Part shown: positions 1 to 6,087 of the stretch, one piece after another
Layout: every line of letters begins with the position of its first letter
Numbering within the stretch: the stretch's first letter is position 1
NCBI GenBank assembly: GCA_031360915.1
Contig: JANMCE010000011.1
Coordinates: 1-11,515, forward strand
Direction: 5' to 3'
Origin: JANMCE01 sp031360915
Lineage (GTDB): Bacteria > Actinomycetota > Acidimicrobiia > Acidimicrobiales > Ilumatobacteraceae
DNA length: 11,515 nt
Notes under the pieces: generated by a model
What the model was told of the DNA's origin: nothing
The model's input: the letters and a program-made list of their open reading frames with translations, nothing else
Databases searched by the model: none
Program-made: the position numbers and the translations under genes

Positions 1-3
1 TGC

Positions 4-30
4 CCTCCCCCGATTTGTAACGGTCTCCGA
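4..30 (-). repeat. 27-bp inverted repeat, left copy (possible IS end)
   Basis: Read on the minus strand, this is the same 27-base sequence as 4168-4194, with one mismatch (A for C near the middle). The core GGAGACCGTTAC is identical. The match ends at base 3 on one side and base 31 on the other. The family resemblance of the adjacent ATPase pseudogene stops at the same edge (about base 30). This suggests that the tip of an insertion element lies at about base 30 and that its body extends left, out of the window. The opposite polarity, with the element being 4-4194, cannot be excluded. No target-site duplication can be tested at the window edge. Confidence 0.6.
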
Positions 31-807
31 ATCCAGTGCATGGAATCGACGCTCATCCCGGTAGCGCGGCTGAGGTTGGCCGTGTTCGACAACGAGGCAG
101 TTCGCTCAGCGAGAAGGCTAAGAACGGTCTGAAACTCCACGTTCTCGCCAATCCGGCCCATCTCGACGATGTCCCGCTTACTTACTGTGCGGATGTAATC
201 GGCAAAGAACTCCATGCGGTCCCGGCCAGTCAAGGCAGCGACGGCCTCCGGGTAGCCGCCTGTACACACTCGATCAAAGATGTTGCTGCGAGCTAGGCTC
301 GGAGACGACTCCGAACTTTGAAGTAGTGCGTCCGTCGGGATGAAGAGGCGATCGATGATCCGATCGCCGGCATCGGTAAGCCCGTCGATTTCACCCTGGC
401 TGAATGTCCAGAGGTCAACGAACCGAATGCGGCCAGCAAGCGACTCCGAGAGCCGTGGCTCGGTGAGAAATCGCGTTGAGCCAGCTAGGACGGCTTGACC
501 CCGGTCGCTAGAGCTATCGAGCAATTCTTTGATAGCAAGAACGAGTGGGTCACCACCACGTTGGACCTCGTCGATCATGAGTGGCTTGGGCCGGTCTTGC
601 ACGAAGCCGGCCGGGTCGGTCCGCGTAAGCCGAAGGTGAGCCGCCCGGTCAAGCGTCATCAGCCGCCGAGGGTCTCGTGCAGGATTCGCAGCAATTCGCT
701 CTTGCCTGATTGACGCGGGCCGTGAATGACGACCCCGCGGGCAGCGGCGACTTTCGTCGGGCGACGTCGGTGGCATGTCGGGGCCGAAGCTCTGTCCTAG
801 TGGCCAC
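4..807 (-). pseudogene. Broken AAA_14/DUF4143-type ATPase, frameshifted and 3'-truncated
   Basis: The gene is readable only across three frames. It starts at GTG 805-807 with GGAGA nine bases upstream (817-821). The first segment is about 20 residues and ends in ARRK. The frame then shifts at an A-run near 750 into VAAARGVVIHGPRQSGKSE, a clear Walker A (698-721), which hits a TGA at 659-661. A third frame continues from about 660 with LMTLDRAAHLRL, then the Walker B region LMIDEVQ (564-581), and stays open to the left edge. The order (short N-terminus, Walker A, hhhhDEVQ, then a C-terminal region including GGYPEA) fits the AAA_14 plus DUF4143 ATPases, which are about 400 residues long and of mostly unknown role. 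Only about 265 residues remain. Resemblance is lost in the winged-helix-like part at the 27-bp repeat. Two frameshifts plus truncation make this a pseudogene; sequencing error is the alternative for the shifts but not for the truncation. Confidence 0.75.
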
Positions 808-816
808 CCTAACGCG

Positions 817-821
817 TCTCC
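817..821 (-). promoter_or_regulatory. Shine-Dalgarno of the broken ATPase
   Basis: GGAGA on the minus strand lies nine bases before the GTG at 805-807. It supports that GTG as the original start rather than the ATG at 774-776, which lies in the frame of the third segment and would read through the Walker A region out of frame. Confidence 0.45.
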
Positions 822-880
822 GTTTTTCGAGCCGCTAGTTTTGCGTGTTTTGTGCCGCTGAGTTTGCGCTTATTGTTATT

Positions 881-1822
881 CTAGATTCTGCGGATTTGCC
901 GAGACGTTTGGCGGTGATGTCGGCGGCCGAGCGCAAGGTGTCGTGGCGCTGGCTCTAGGTGGGTGAAGGTCACGACGCCGGGGAGAACGGCGGCGAGGTC
1001 GGCTGTGAAGTCTTCGGCGATTTGGTGGGCCTCGTTCAGGGTCAACGAACCCGGGATGACGACATCGACGTAGACGAAGCGTTGTCGGCCTGACTCCTGT
1101 GTGCGCAGCGACTGGAAGTCAACCGCTCGTTCGCGACGGTACCGGTCGATGACCTCGGTGACCTTCAGCGCATCGTCGGCGGGCAGTGCCGCATCGAGAA
1201 GGCCAACAACGGACCGGCGCAGCAGTTGGTAACCGACGCGAATGATGTTGAGACCGACAAACAGCCCGATGATCGGGTCCAGCGCTTTCCAATGAAGGAT
1301 CGGCACCAGCGAGATCGCGACAAGCACGCCCACCGTGGTCCAAACATCGGTCATCAGATGTTTGCCGTCGGCCTGCAACGTCATCGACCTGTGTTCCCGG
1401 CCGACACGGATCAGTAGCTGCCCGACAACCAGATTGATCACGGCCGCCAGCGCGGACAGCCCGAGGCCGATTCCGAGTTGTTCGACCGCGACAGGGTGGA
1501 GCAGCCGTTGCACCGAAGTCACGACGATGGCGACGGCCGCCGCGACGATCATCGTTCCCTCGACGGCGGCAGACAAGTACTCAGCGTTTCCATGCCCGAA
1601 GTGATGAACGTCGTCGGGCGGTTTACTCGAGGTGCGGACCGCTATCAGACCAACCAAAGCGGCGACCAGGTTCACAACCGACTCCAGAGCATCGGAGAGA
1701 AAGCCGACCGACCCGGTCAACCACGCGGCGATCGACTTCAATGCGATCGTCGCGACCGCGGCACCAACCGAGATCAGCATCCAGCGAACGAGCAGGCGAT
1801 GTTGCGCCGATGCAGCGGTCAA
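881..1822 (-). CDS. Cation diffusion facilitator (CDF) family metal transporter
   Basis: Predicted inner-membrane proton-coupled exporter of divalent metal ions, 313 residues, the usual CDF length. Six hydrophobic segments fall at about 12-34, 39-62, 86-105, 115-138, 157-175 and 180-197. The conserved loop HHFGHGNAEYLSA (about 73-85) is present. The helix-5 metal site is H155-xxx-D159. Helix 2 has D44-A-L-E-S-V-V-N51, so S48 replaces the second acidic residue of the usual D/HxxxD site and E47 sits beside it. A soluble ZT-dimer domain follows (about 210-292, ending THLEPA). A basic, His-containing tail (300-313) looks like a family-atypical extension. The TTG start overlaps the TGA of the upstream lipoprotein as TTGA, implying translational coupling. 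The metal cannot be assigned from sequence. Family assignment is strong. Confidence 0.93.
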   Translation of the reverse strand: MTAASAQHRLLVRWMLISVGAAVATIALKSIAAWLTGSVGFLSDALESVVNLVAALVGLIAVRTSSKPPDDVHHFGHGNAEYLSAAVEGTMIVAAAVAIVVTSVQRLLHPVAVEQLGIGLGLSALAAVINLVVGQLLIRVGREHRSMTLQADGKHLMTDVWTTVGVLVAISLVPILHWKALDPIIGLFVGLNIIRVGYQLLRRSVVGLLDAALPADDALKVTEVIDRYRRERAVDFQSLRTQESGRQRFVYVDVVIPGSLTLNEAHQIAEDFTADLAAVLPGVVTFTHLEPAPRHLALGRRHHRQTSRQIRRI

Positions 1823-3222
1823 GCCTTGACCCTCTCACCGACCAGCACGATTGCGTCTTGCGTGCCGTCTGGCTGAGGTTCGCGTTCCGTCACGACGACG
1901 AGGAACCGCGTGGGGAGGCTGATGAGTTGGGTAACGTCGAGCCCTTGTTCGGGAAGCACGTGACCGATCGGTTCGATGGTCCAGTCCGTGCCGTTGCCTG
2001 CAACAGCGACTGAGAGCTTGCTCAAGGTTGGTGCGGGCAAGCGGCCAAGGGCTTCCGTGCTGCCAAGTGCGATGAGCCCGGCGTGACCGACACCGATTGA
2101 CGGTTCGGCGTTGAGGCAGCAGTTGCGCAGCCAGTTCATTCCGTTGAACGCTTGTTTCGCTACGGCATCGTCCAGCACAAGGGTGGTGCGGTTGACAATG
2201 GAACGAACACTCCTTGGCGATGCCCCATCGTCGATTGCGAAGTATTCATCACCAGCGCCTCGACCGCCTATGTGGGTGACATCGCCTGCGAGGCGAGCAA
2301 AGGTTTCCCAGCCAGCGTCGAGCGACGAATAGTCGATGTTGCCGATCGGTGCCGATGGTCCGAATATGGTCGTTATCGGGCCGAGCGTGCCGGATTCGTG
2401 GAGTGTCCACCAGATGTACTGCCATCCGACGCTAGGTATCGCGCCTTTGAATCGCCTGTTCACCTGTCGACTGAAAGGTGCCCCGCCGTCGCCGACAAAC
2501 ACCAGTTGCGTGTCGGCGTCGCTACCAGGTTCTGGGCCCGCGCCGACCGCCGCAATGATCCGATTTCCGGCGACCGCCACGTGAGACGACAGCGGATCGT
2601 GTGCAAGGCCGAGCTCGCCAAGATCGAGAACCGTAACTACCCACGCGTCGCTGTTGAGTGAGATCGCGAGGGCGGGAACTCTGAGGTTGCCGCTTGTGGT
2701 TGTGCCAATGACGGCCAAGAGGTCGTGCGAGCGGGAGGCATCGGTCGCCTCGAACCCCGCAGGCAACGGCTGGTTACGCCAAGTGACGCCGTCGTCGGAC
2801 ACCCAGACAACAGTTGGCGTGCTCGAATTGATCGAGGTGAGACCGAGCCCGTCACTGCGAACGTGGCCATTGTACGGCCCGGCCAGAACGGTTGATCGAC
2901 TCCAAACGACGCTAAGCGGCTGACCACCGCTTGACGGAGGCAATGGCCTGCGCGGAGTCAACGCAGCGGTCGAAGGCGTCGTCGACTCCGTTGTCCGAGT
3001 GACCGCTATCGTCGAAGTCGACGGGACGGTCGCTTGTGCGGCCGTGCTCGCCGTTGCTGCTGACGTCGTTGACGTCGTTGACGGGCTCGTGCTGATAGCC
3101 GCCGTGGATGAGACGGGAGCGACCGAGGTGCTCGACCCGCATGCCGCAAGGACCAGCGCTCCAGAGATCGCCGATCGAACCGCGAGCCAGATTGATCGAT
3201 CACTGAACTGTCTGGCGGTCAT
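1819..3222 (-). CDS. Secreted lipoprotein with Asp-box-like motifs
   Basis: A 467-residue predicted lipoprotein. The reading frame is open further upstream, but ATG 3220-3222 is preferred. It gives a proper signal peptide with lipobox L25-A-A-C28 and overlaps the previous stop as ATGA. Residues 29-95 are a Ser/Thr/Ala-rich, low-complexity linker. The globular part that follows carries WVSDDGVTWR (about 140-149) and a second, weaker NGTDW motif near the C-terminus. Both resemble the Asp-box turns of BNR/sialidase-type beta-propellers, so a propeller-like extracellular fold is inferred. Catalytic residues of sialidases are not recognisable. The 3' end overlaps the CDF start by four bases, so the two are probably co-expressed; a role in metal sensing or binding is only a guess. 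No family name is claimed. Confidence 0.8.
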   Translation of the reverse strand: MTARQFSDRSIWLAVRSAISGALVLAACGSSTSVAPVSSTAAISTSPSTTSTTSAATASTAAQATVPSTSTIAVTRTTESTTPSTAALTPRRPLPPSSGGQPLSVVWSRSTVLAGPYNGHVRSDGLGLTSINSSTPTVVWVSDDGVTWRNQPLPAGFEATDASRSHDLLAVIGTTTSGNLRVPALAISLNSDAWVVTVLDLGELGLAHDPLSSHVAVAGNRIIAAVGAGPEPGSDADTQLVFVGDGGAPFSRQVNRRFKGAIPSVGWQYIWWTLHESGTLGPITTIFGPSAPIGNIDYSSLDAGWETFARLAGDVTHIGGRGAGDEYFAIDDGASPRSVRSIVNRTTLVLDDAVAKQAFNGMNWLRNCCLNAEPSIGVGHAGLIALGSTEALGRLPAPTLSKLSVAVAGNGTDWTIEPIGHVLPEQGLDVTQLISLPTRFLVVVTEREPQPDGTQDAIVLVGERVKA

Positions 3223-3590
3223 GAGAGCTTCATGTGTCCGCTGGTTCGGTTCACCATGAACAACAACATGCCGATGACCATCGCAACGGTGACTATTGTT
3301 GCGACGATGCCGCAAATGCGGCCGGCACGTGACCGGCCGGGCTCGTGATAGCCAGCCGCGTTCGCTTCCTTCCGCAGTTGCGATCCCATGATCCACGCAG
3401 CGATACCGGCGGGCGGGAACAGGAAAAGCCCGACGATACCGAGTACCAATATGGTCGTTGCTCTCAGGTCGTAAGGGTTGACGGGTGTCCAGCGGTCATG
3501 AGCAGTCGGCAGCGACACCGGAGCGGGTGGATCGATCGAAATCGGAGCCGTTTGGATCGTTGGTGGGTTTGGTAAGTCGTTCGTAGGCAT
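3219..3590 (-). CDS. DUF4190-like two-helix membrane protein
   Basis: A 123-residue protein if it starts at ATG 3588-3590, which has a GAGG about ten bases upstream. An in-frame GTG at 3603-3605 is an alternative start, and the frame is open as far as 3656. The first 40 residues are Pro-rich and polar. Two hydrophobic segments follow (ATTILVLGIVGLFLFPPAGI and GRICGIVATIVTVAMVIGML), separated by a basic loop. This is the layout of actinobacterial DUF4190 proteins, whose role is unknown. Its TGA overlaps the lipoprotein ATG (ATGA, 3219-3222), so the two are translationally coupled and likely share a membrane or surface role. The domain call is from pattern only. Confidence 0.72.
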   Translation of the reverse strand: MPTNDLPNPPTIQTAPISIDPPAPVSLPTAHDRWTPVNPYDLRATTILVLGIVGLFLFPPAGIAAWIMGSQLRKEANAAGYHEPGRSRAGRICGIVATIVTVAMVIGMLLFMVNRTSGHMKLS

Positions 3591-3674
3591 GTTCGACGTC
3601 CTCACGTACAAAGTCGCGTTGGAGGCAGGCGCCACGGGTGAACGCGATCTGCCCATTTCGGGATGGCTTGGCGC

Positions 3675-3965
3675 TCAGTCGAACTTTGCTTTGGCCGATT
3701 GGAAGGTGTCGGTAACTGCCGCACCGAGCGATTCGCCGATGCGATTGAGGTCGTCGCGAATGGCTTGATCTTTGACGGCCTCCCGCACAGGCACGAACGC
3801 CTTACCAACCGCATGGCGCAGACCGGCAACGGCGCCTTCCAACGCCTCTCGCTCCGGAGCGTTGTCCGAGAACGCCTCTTCCATGTGCTGCTTGAGGCGA
3901 AGGCCAAGCCCCTCCATGGCATCAACGACGTCCTTCCACGATTCCGTGATTCCCTTGGTGCTCAT
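3675..3965 (-). CDS. Small amphipathic helical protein, unknown function
   Basis: A 96-residue protein with no membrane segment or signal peptide. It is rich in Ala, Glu, Lys and Asp with regular hydrophobic spacing (MEGLGLRLKQHMEEAF, AVAGLRHAVGKAF, LNRIGESLGAAVTDTFQ), so it should be almost entirely alpha-helical. Similar small helical proteins are common in actinobacteria, but I know of no established function. The start is well fixed: a perfect AAGGAGG (3971-3977) stands five bases before ATG 3963-3965, although the frame is open as far as 3989. It is the first gene of the leftward set; 84 bases separate it from the DUF4190-like gene, so co-transcription is likely but not shown. Confidence 0.75.
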   Translation of the reverse strand: MSTKGITESWKDVVDAMEGLGLRLKQHMEEAFSDNAPEREALEGAVAGLRHAVGKAFVPVREAVKDQAIRDDLNRIGESLGAAVTDTFQSAKAKFD

Positions 3966-3970
3966 TACAA

Positions 3971-3977
3971 CCTCCTT
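3971..3977 (-). promoter_or_regulatory. Consensus Shine-Dalgarno
   Basis: AAGGAGG on the minus strand, five bases before ATG 3963-3965. It is the strongest ribosome binding site in the window and fixes the start of the small helical protein, suggesting high translation. Confidence 0.8.
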
Positions 3978-4002
3978 CTCTCCAGTCACGCGTTAGGTGA
4001 CA

Positions 4003-4010
4003 GATATAAC
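4003..4010 (-). promoter_or_regulatory. Candidate extended -10 promoter of the CDF operon
   Basis: The minus strand reads TG-T-TATATC, an extended -10 element (hexamer at 4003-4008) in an AT-richer patch. Transcription would start near 3996, leaving a leader of about 31 bases that contains the AAGGAGG site. No convincing -35 box is seen 17 bases upstream, which fits an extended -10 promoter. This is pattern evidence only. Confidence 0.4.
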
Positions 4011-4118
4011 AATGCGCCGATCAGACAGCTCACGACAGGGCACATTGTCCCGTCCACCCGCTGCGGTAACGACTGGTGGAAGTGACCTTCCCTACCCGCT
4101 CGGTCGGGGTCAGTCGCG

Positions 4119-4165
4119 AAGGCGTCACGACTGTGTTGAATGAAGAAGGTGTGGTCGTGACCCTT
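4119..4165. repeat. Hairpin-forming inverted repeat beside the right IS-like end
   Basis: GTCACGAC (4124-4131) pairs with GTCGTGAC (4154-4161). The stem extends to AAGG/CCTT with a single bulged C (4123), giving 12 base pairs around a 22-base loop. It ends two bases before the 27-bp repeat. No T-tract follows on either strand, so a simple rho-independent terminator is unlikely. It could be a protein binding site or structured DNA at an insertion point. Confidence 0.4.
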
Positions 4166-4167
4166 AC

Positions 4168-4194
4168 TCGGAGACCGTTACACATCGGGGGAGG
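4168..4194 (+). repeat. 27-bp inverted repeat, right copy (possible IS end)
   Basis: Matches the reverse complement of 4-30 at 26 of 27 positions, with the shared core GGAGACCGTTAC. Flanking bases diverge at once on both sides (C versus T outside; T versus G inside). The plus-strand pRiA4b ORF-3-like gene begins 25 bases inside it, as expected if this is the terminal inverted repeat of an IS1096/ISL3-like element that extends right. Its outer tip would be at about 4168. Confidence 0.6.
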
Positions 4195-4219
4195 TTGACG
4201 GGGTTGGCATGATCGGGTT

Positions 4220-4834
4220 GTGGTTCGTCTTCGGTTGGTGTTGCGTGGCGTGAGCCCGTTGATCGTGCGCACGATCGAGGTCCCTGCCGCGGTGACTCTG
4301 GCTGTGCTGAACCGGGCGATGTTGGTCTGTTTCGGCTGGTCGGGTGAGCATCTGCACGAGTTCACGGTCCGAGCGGTCGGCTACTCAAGCGACTGGCCGG
4401 TCGATGCTCATGATTCCCGCAACGTGACGCTCCACAGCCTCGAACTACGGGCGGGTGAAGGGTTCTGGAGGGCGTACGACTTCTTCGCCAGCTGGAATGT
4501 CGACGTCCGCGTCGAAGCAGTTCCAGCCGACACGGCATTGCGGATCTCGTGTTTGTCTGTCCGGCGTGCCCGGCCCACCGGAATGGCGCGGCGGACACGC
4601 AGGCTTCCGTGCGGGCAGAACGCCCATAGCCTGTCGGAGTACATCGAATGCCTGCTCCAACTCCGAGCCCACGTGAATAAGGACGGGCATCGGGTTGATC
4701 CTTTCGATCTGCTGCAGCGGTTCGAGGCCTTGTCGCTTTGGGTGTTGGGGGATCGGTTCGATAAAGCTGACGTGAACGGGCGGCTTCCCACGTTGGAGGT
4801 CCCGTCATCCGTTTCATCGTCCAAGTCCGGATAG
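4220..4834 (+). pseudogene. pRiA4b ORF-3 / IS1096 TnpR-like protein, double-frameshifted
   Basis: The only recognisable plus-strand gene. From the GTG at 4220 the N-terminus is typical of the family: LRLVLRGVSPLIVRTIEVPA, then FGWSGEHLHEFTV, then the FWRAYDFFASWNVDVRVEAV strand region. After ALRI (about 4548) the reading frame no longer fits. The family's CPPEDCGG-type motif appears instead one frame over, as VCLSGVPGPPEWRGGHAGF (PPEW at 4575-4586). From about 4604 the original frame resumes with SLSEYIECLLQLRAHV and ends with a family-like LSLWVLGDRFDKADVNGRL. Two compensating shifts leave 204 open codons but scramble about 20 conserved residues and lose the Cys pair. A start at ATG 4209 would be out of frame. 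Family role is unknown. Either a decaying gene or two sequence errors. Confidence 0.65.
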
Positions 4835-5227
4835 AACCCGACACCAACAGCCACAGCGACGTCATCGATATCGCTGTCATAGAGCGGGATGTGTTGTCGT
4901 CGGCAATAGCATCCGGCGTTGAGCACGAAATCTCGTGTCAATAACGGTGGTTTTTGAGACGCCAGCCGCTTCAAACTCAAACTGGCCAAATCGGCGTTCC
5001 AGAAGCCGTGCGCGAAATCAACGTCTCACAATGATCAGACAAATGGTTTCTGAAACGTTCACGTTCGTAGGTCATCTTGGCGGCAACGCGAGGGTCCCGA
5101 CGATCGATCAGCACCCAGACTCTGAAGCGATGCCGTGAAAGCGGCAGGAAAGTTTTCGGGCTTCACCGATACGGCATCCGCCACAATCCAGACCAAGGCC
5201 GCAGCTTCCGCACGAACGGGTCGAAGG
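4820..5227 (-). pseudogene. Possible broken minus-strand gene, unrecognised
   Basis: This is about 400 bases without an intact gene. On the minus strand three successive frames look protein-like. First comes VSVKPENFPAAFTASLQSLG (about 5165-5105), then DPRVAAKMTYERERFRNHL (about 5100-5045). Last is FRARLLERRLASLSLKRLAS, continuing through LTRDFVLNAGCYCRRQHI and VGVGFYPDLDDETDD to about 4820. Joined by two frameshifts they would make one gene of about 130 residues. I do not recognise a family, and each piece alone is too short to be convincing. It lies between the decayed TnpR-like gene and an intact operon, a likely place for remnants. The region could equally be non-coding. Confidence 0.3.
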
Positions 5228-5677
5228 CTAAAGGGAGCGGCTGACGGTGATGGCGCGAGCGACCATGCCGAAGGTTTCAAAGAAGTTCTTTGTGTGGCGA
5301 TCTCCTGGGAGCGCGACCGCGTCAAGGGTGGTGCACGAGCGGCCGCGTGCCCAGGCAATGGCTTGATTGAGCAGTTCCTCGCCGACGCCGAGCTCGCGTG
5401 CCTCCGGTTCGACGTAGATGGCTTCGATCCGCGCCGCCATTGCTGCCGATGACAGGACGGCGTAACCAATGACGGCGTCGTCGATCAGCCCGGCGAACAC
5501 CACCACGTTGGGCGATCCGAACCGGGTCGAAAGGGTCCAGGCAACGCCGTCTACATCCAGGTGCACCGCTCCGCCGCGGACGGGCCGCACGGTCTCTCGA
5601 GCCTCGGCCTCAAGCGAACGGAGCCGTGGCAGGTCATCCGTAGTAGCGACCCGCGCGCTTATCTCGATAGGGGTCAC
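5228..5677 (-). CDS. GNAT family N-acetyltransferase
   Basis: A 149-residue single-domain acetyl-CoA-dependent N-acetyltransferase with unknown acceptor. The fold is visible in order: N-terminal strand and helix (ISARVATTDDLPRLRSLEAEA), the central strand VVVFAGLIDDAVIGYAVLSS (58-77), and motif A RIEAIYVEPEARELGVGEEL (83-102). The pyrophosphate loop is R94-E-L-G-V-G-E. Motif B follows with LDAVALPGDRHTKNFFETFGM (118-138). Length is normal for the family. The GTG start overlaps the TGA of the upstream gene (GTGA, 5674-5677), which indicates translational coupling as the last gene of a three-gene operon. There is no clear terminator after it. Confidence 0.9.
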   Translation of the reverse strand: MTPIEISARVATTDDLPRLRSLEAEARETVRPVRGGAVHLDVDGVAWTLSTRFGSPNVVVFAGLIDDAVIGYAVLSSAAMAARIEAIYVEPEARELGVGEELLNQAIAWARGRSCTTLDAVALPGDRHTKNFFETFGMVARAITVSRSL

Positions 5678-6078
5678 GCGTTGAGCTGATCGACGCGGCC
5701 AAGTACGGTGCGGCGGTTGCGATGGGCCTTTTCATGCTCGGCCACCCGGTGCCGCTCGGTGGGCGTGAGGGCATCGAGCAGCCCGATGATCTGGGCGGCG
5801 GTCAGGGAGCCGTAGTTCGCGATTGGCATCGGTGGAACGACGACGGTATCAATCGGTGGAGCGGTGGGTTTTGGCGCCAAAAGCTTTTCGATCTCGCGCC
5901 GGGCCTGATTGACGGTAATGGTTCCGATCATGCGCGCCGAACTGATCTGCTGGTTGACCTCTTTCAGGCCGATCGGCTCCACCTTGGGGAGGTTGTCCCA
6001 GAAGGCGAGAGCCAGCCCGATCGGCGCGAAAAGTGCGAATTCAAGCAACTGTTCGAGCGGAGGCCTGGACTCGGTCAT
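5674..6078 (-). CDS. Hypothetical protein, actinobacterial type
   Basis: A 134-residue protein. A short hydrophobic stretch near the N-terminus (LLEFALFAPIGLALAFW, 11-27) could be one membrane or membrane-surface helix. A polar region and a Pro-rich linker (69-86) follow. The C-terminal part is helical: LTAAQIIGLLDALTPTERHR, ending KAHRNRRTVLGRVDQL. This tail, combining leucine-rich turns with a T-x-L-x-R-x-x-x-L end, recalls small actinobacterial proteins of unknown role. The ATG at 6076-6078 lies nine bases after the TAG of the DUF4193-like gene and its stop overlaps the GNAT start, so it is the middle gene of an operon. No function is proposed. Confidence 0.78.
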   Translation of the reverse strand: MTESRPPLEQLLEFALFAPIGLALAFWDNLPKVEPIGLKEVNQQISSARMIGTITVNQARREIEKLLAPKPTAPPIDTVVVPPMPIANYGSLTAAQIIGLLDALTPTERHRVAEHEKAHRNRRTVLGRVDQLNA

Positions 6079-6087
6079 GACGACGTT

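Larger units (their letters stand above)
4168..4834 (+). mobile_element. Remnant of an IS-like element carrying a TnpR-type passenger gene
   Basis: This interval joins the right 27-bp repeat and the decayed pRiA4b ORF-3-like gene. Proteins of this family are known as plasmid pRiA4b ORF-3 and as the passenger TnpR of IS1096 (ISL3 family). No transposase gene and no second, oppositely oriented copy of the repeat is visible downstream to 11515. The element is therefore incomplete, or its other end has been lost. The right boundary given is simply the end of the gene. Confidence 0.4.

Noticed and set aside
36..713. Plus-strand open frames of 86 and 72 codons at the left end
   Set aside because: They lie opposite the ATPase pseudogene, whose Walker motifs are plain on the minus strand.
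3223..3396. Longer N-terminus of the 1819 lipoprotein
   Set aside because: It would place 58 Arg/His-rich residues before the signal peptide and bury the lipobox; the ATG overlap with the upstream stop supports 3222.
4076..4091. Short palindrome GGAAG-TGAC-CTTCC
   Set aside because: A five-base-pair stem is expected by chance at this composition, and no T-tract or gene end lies near it.
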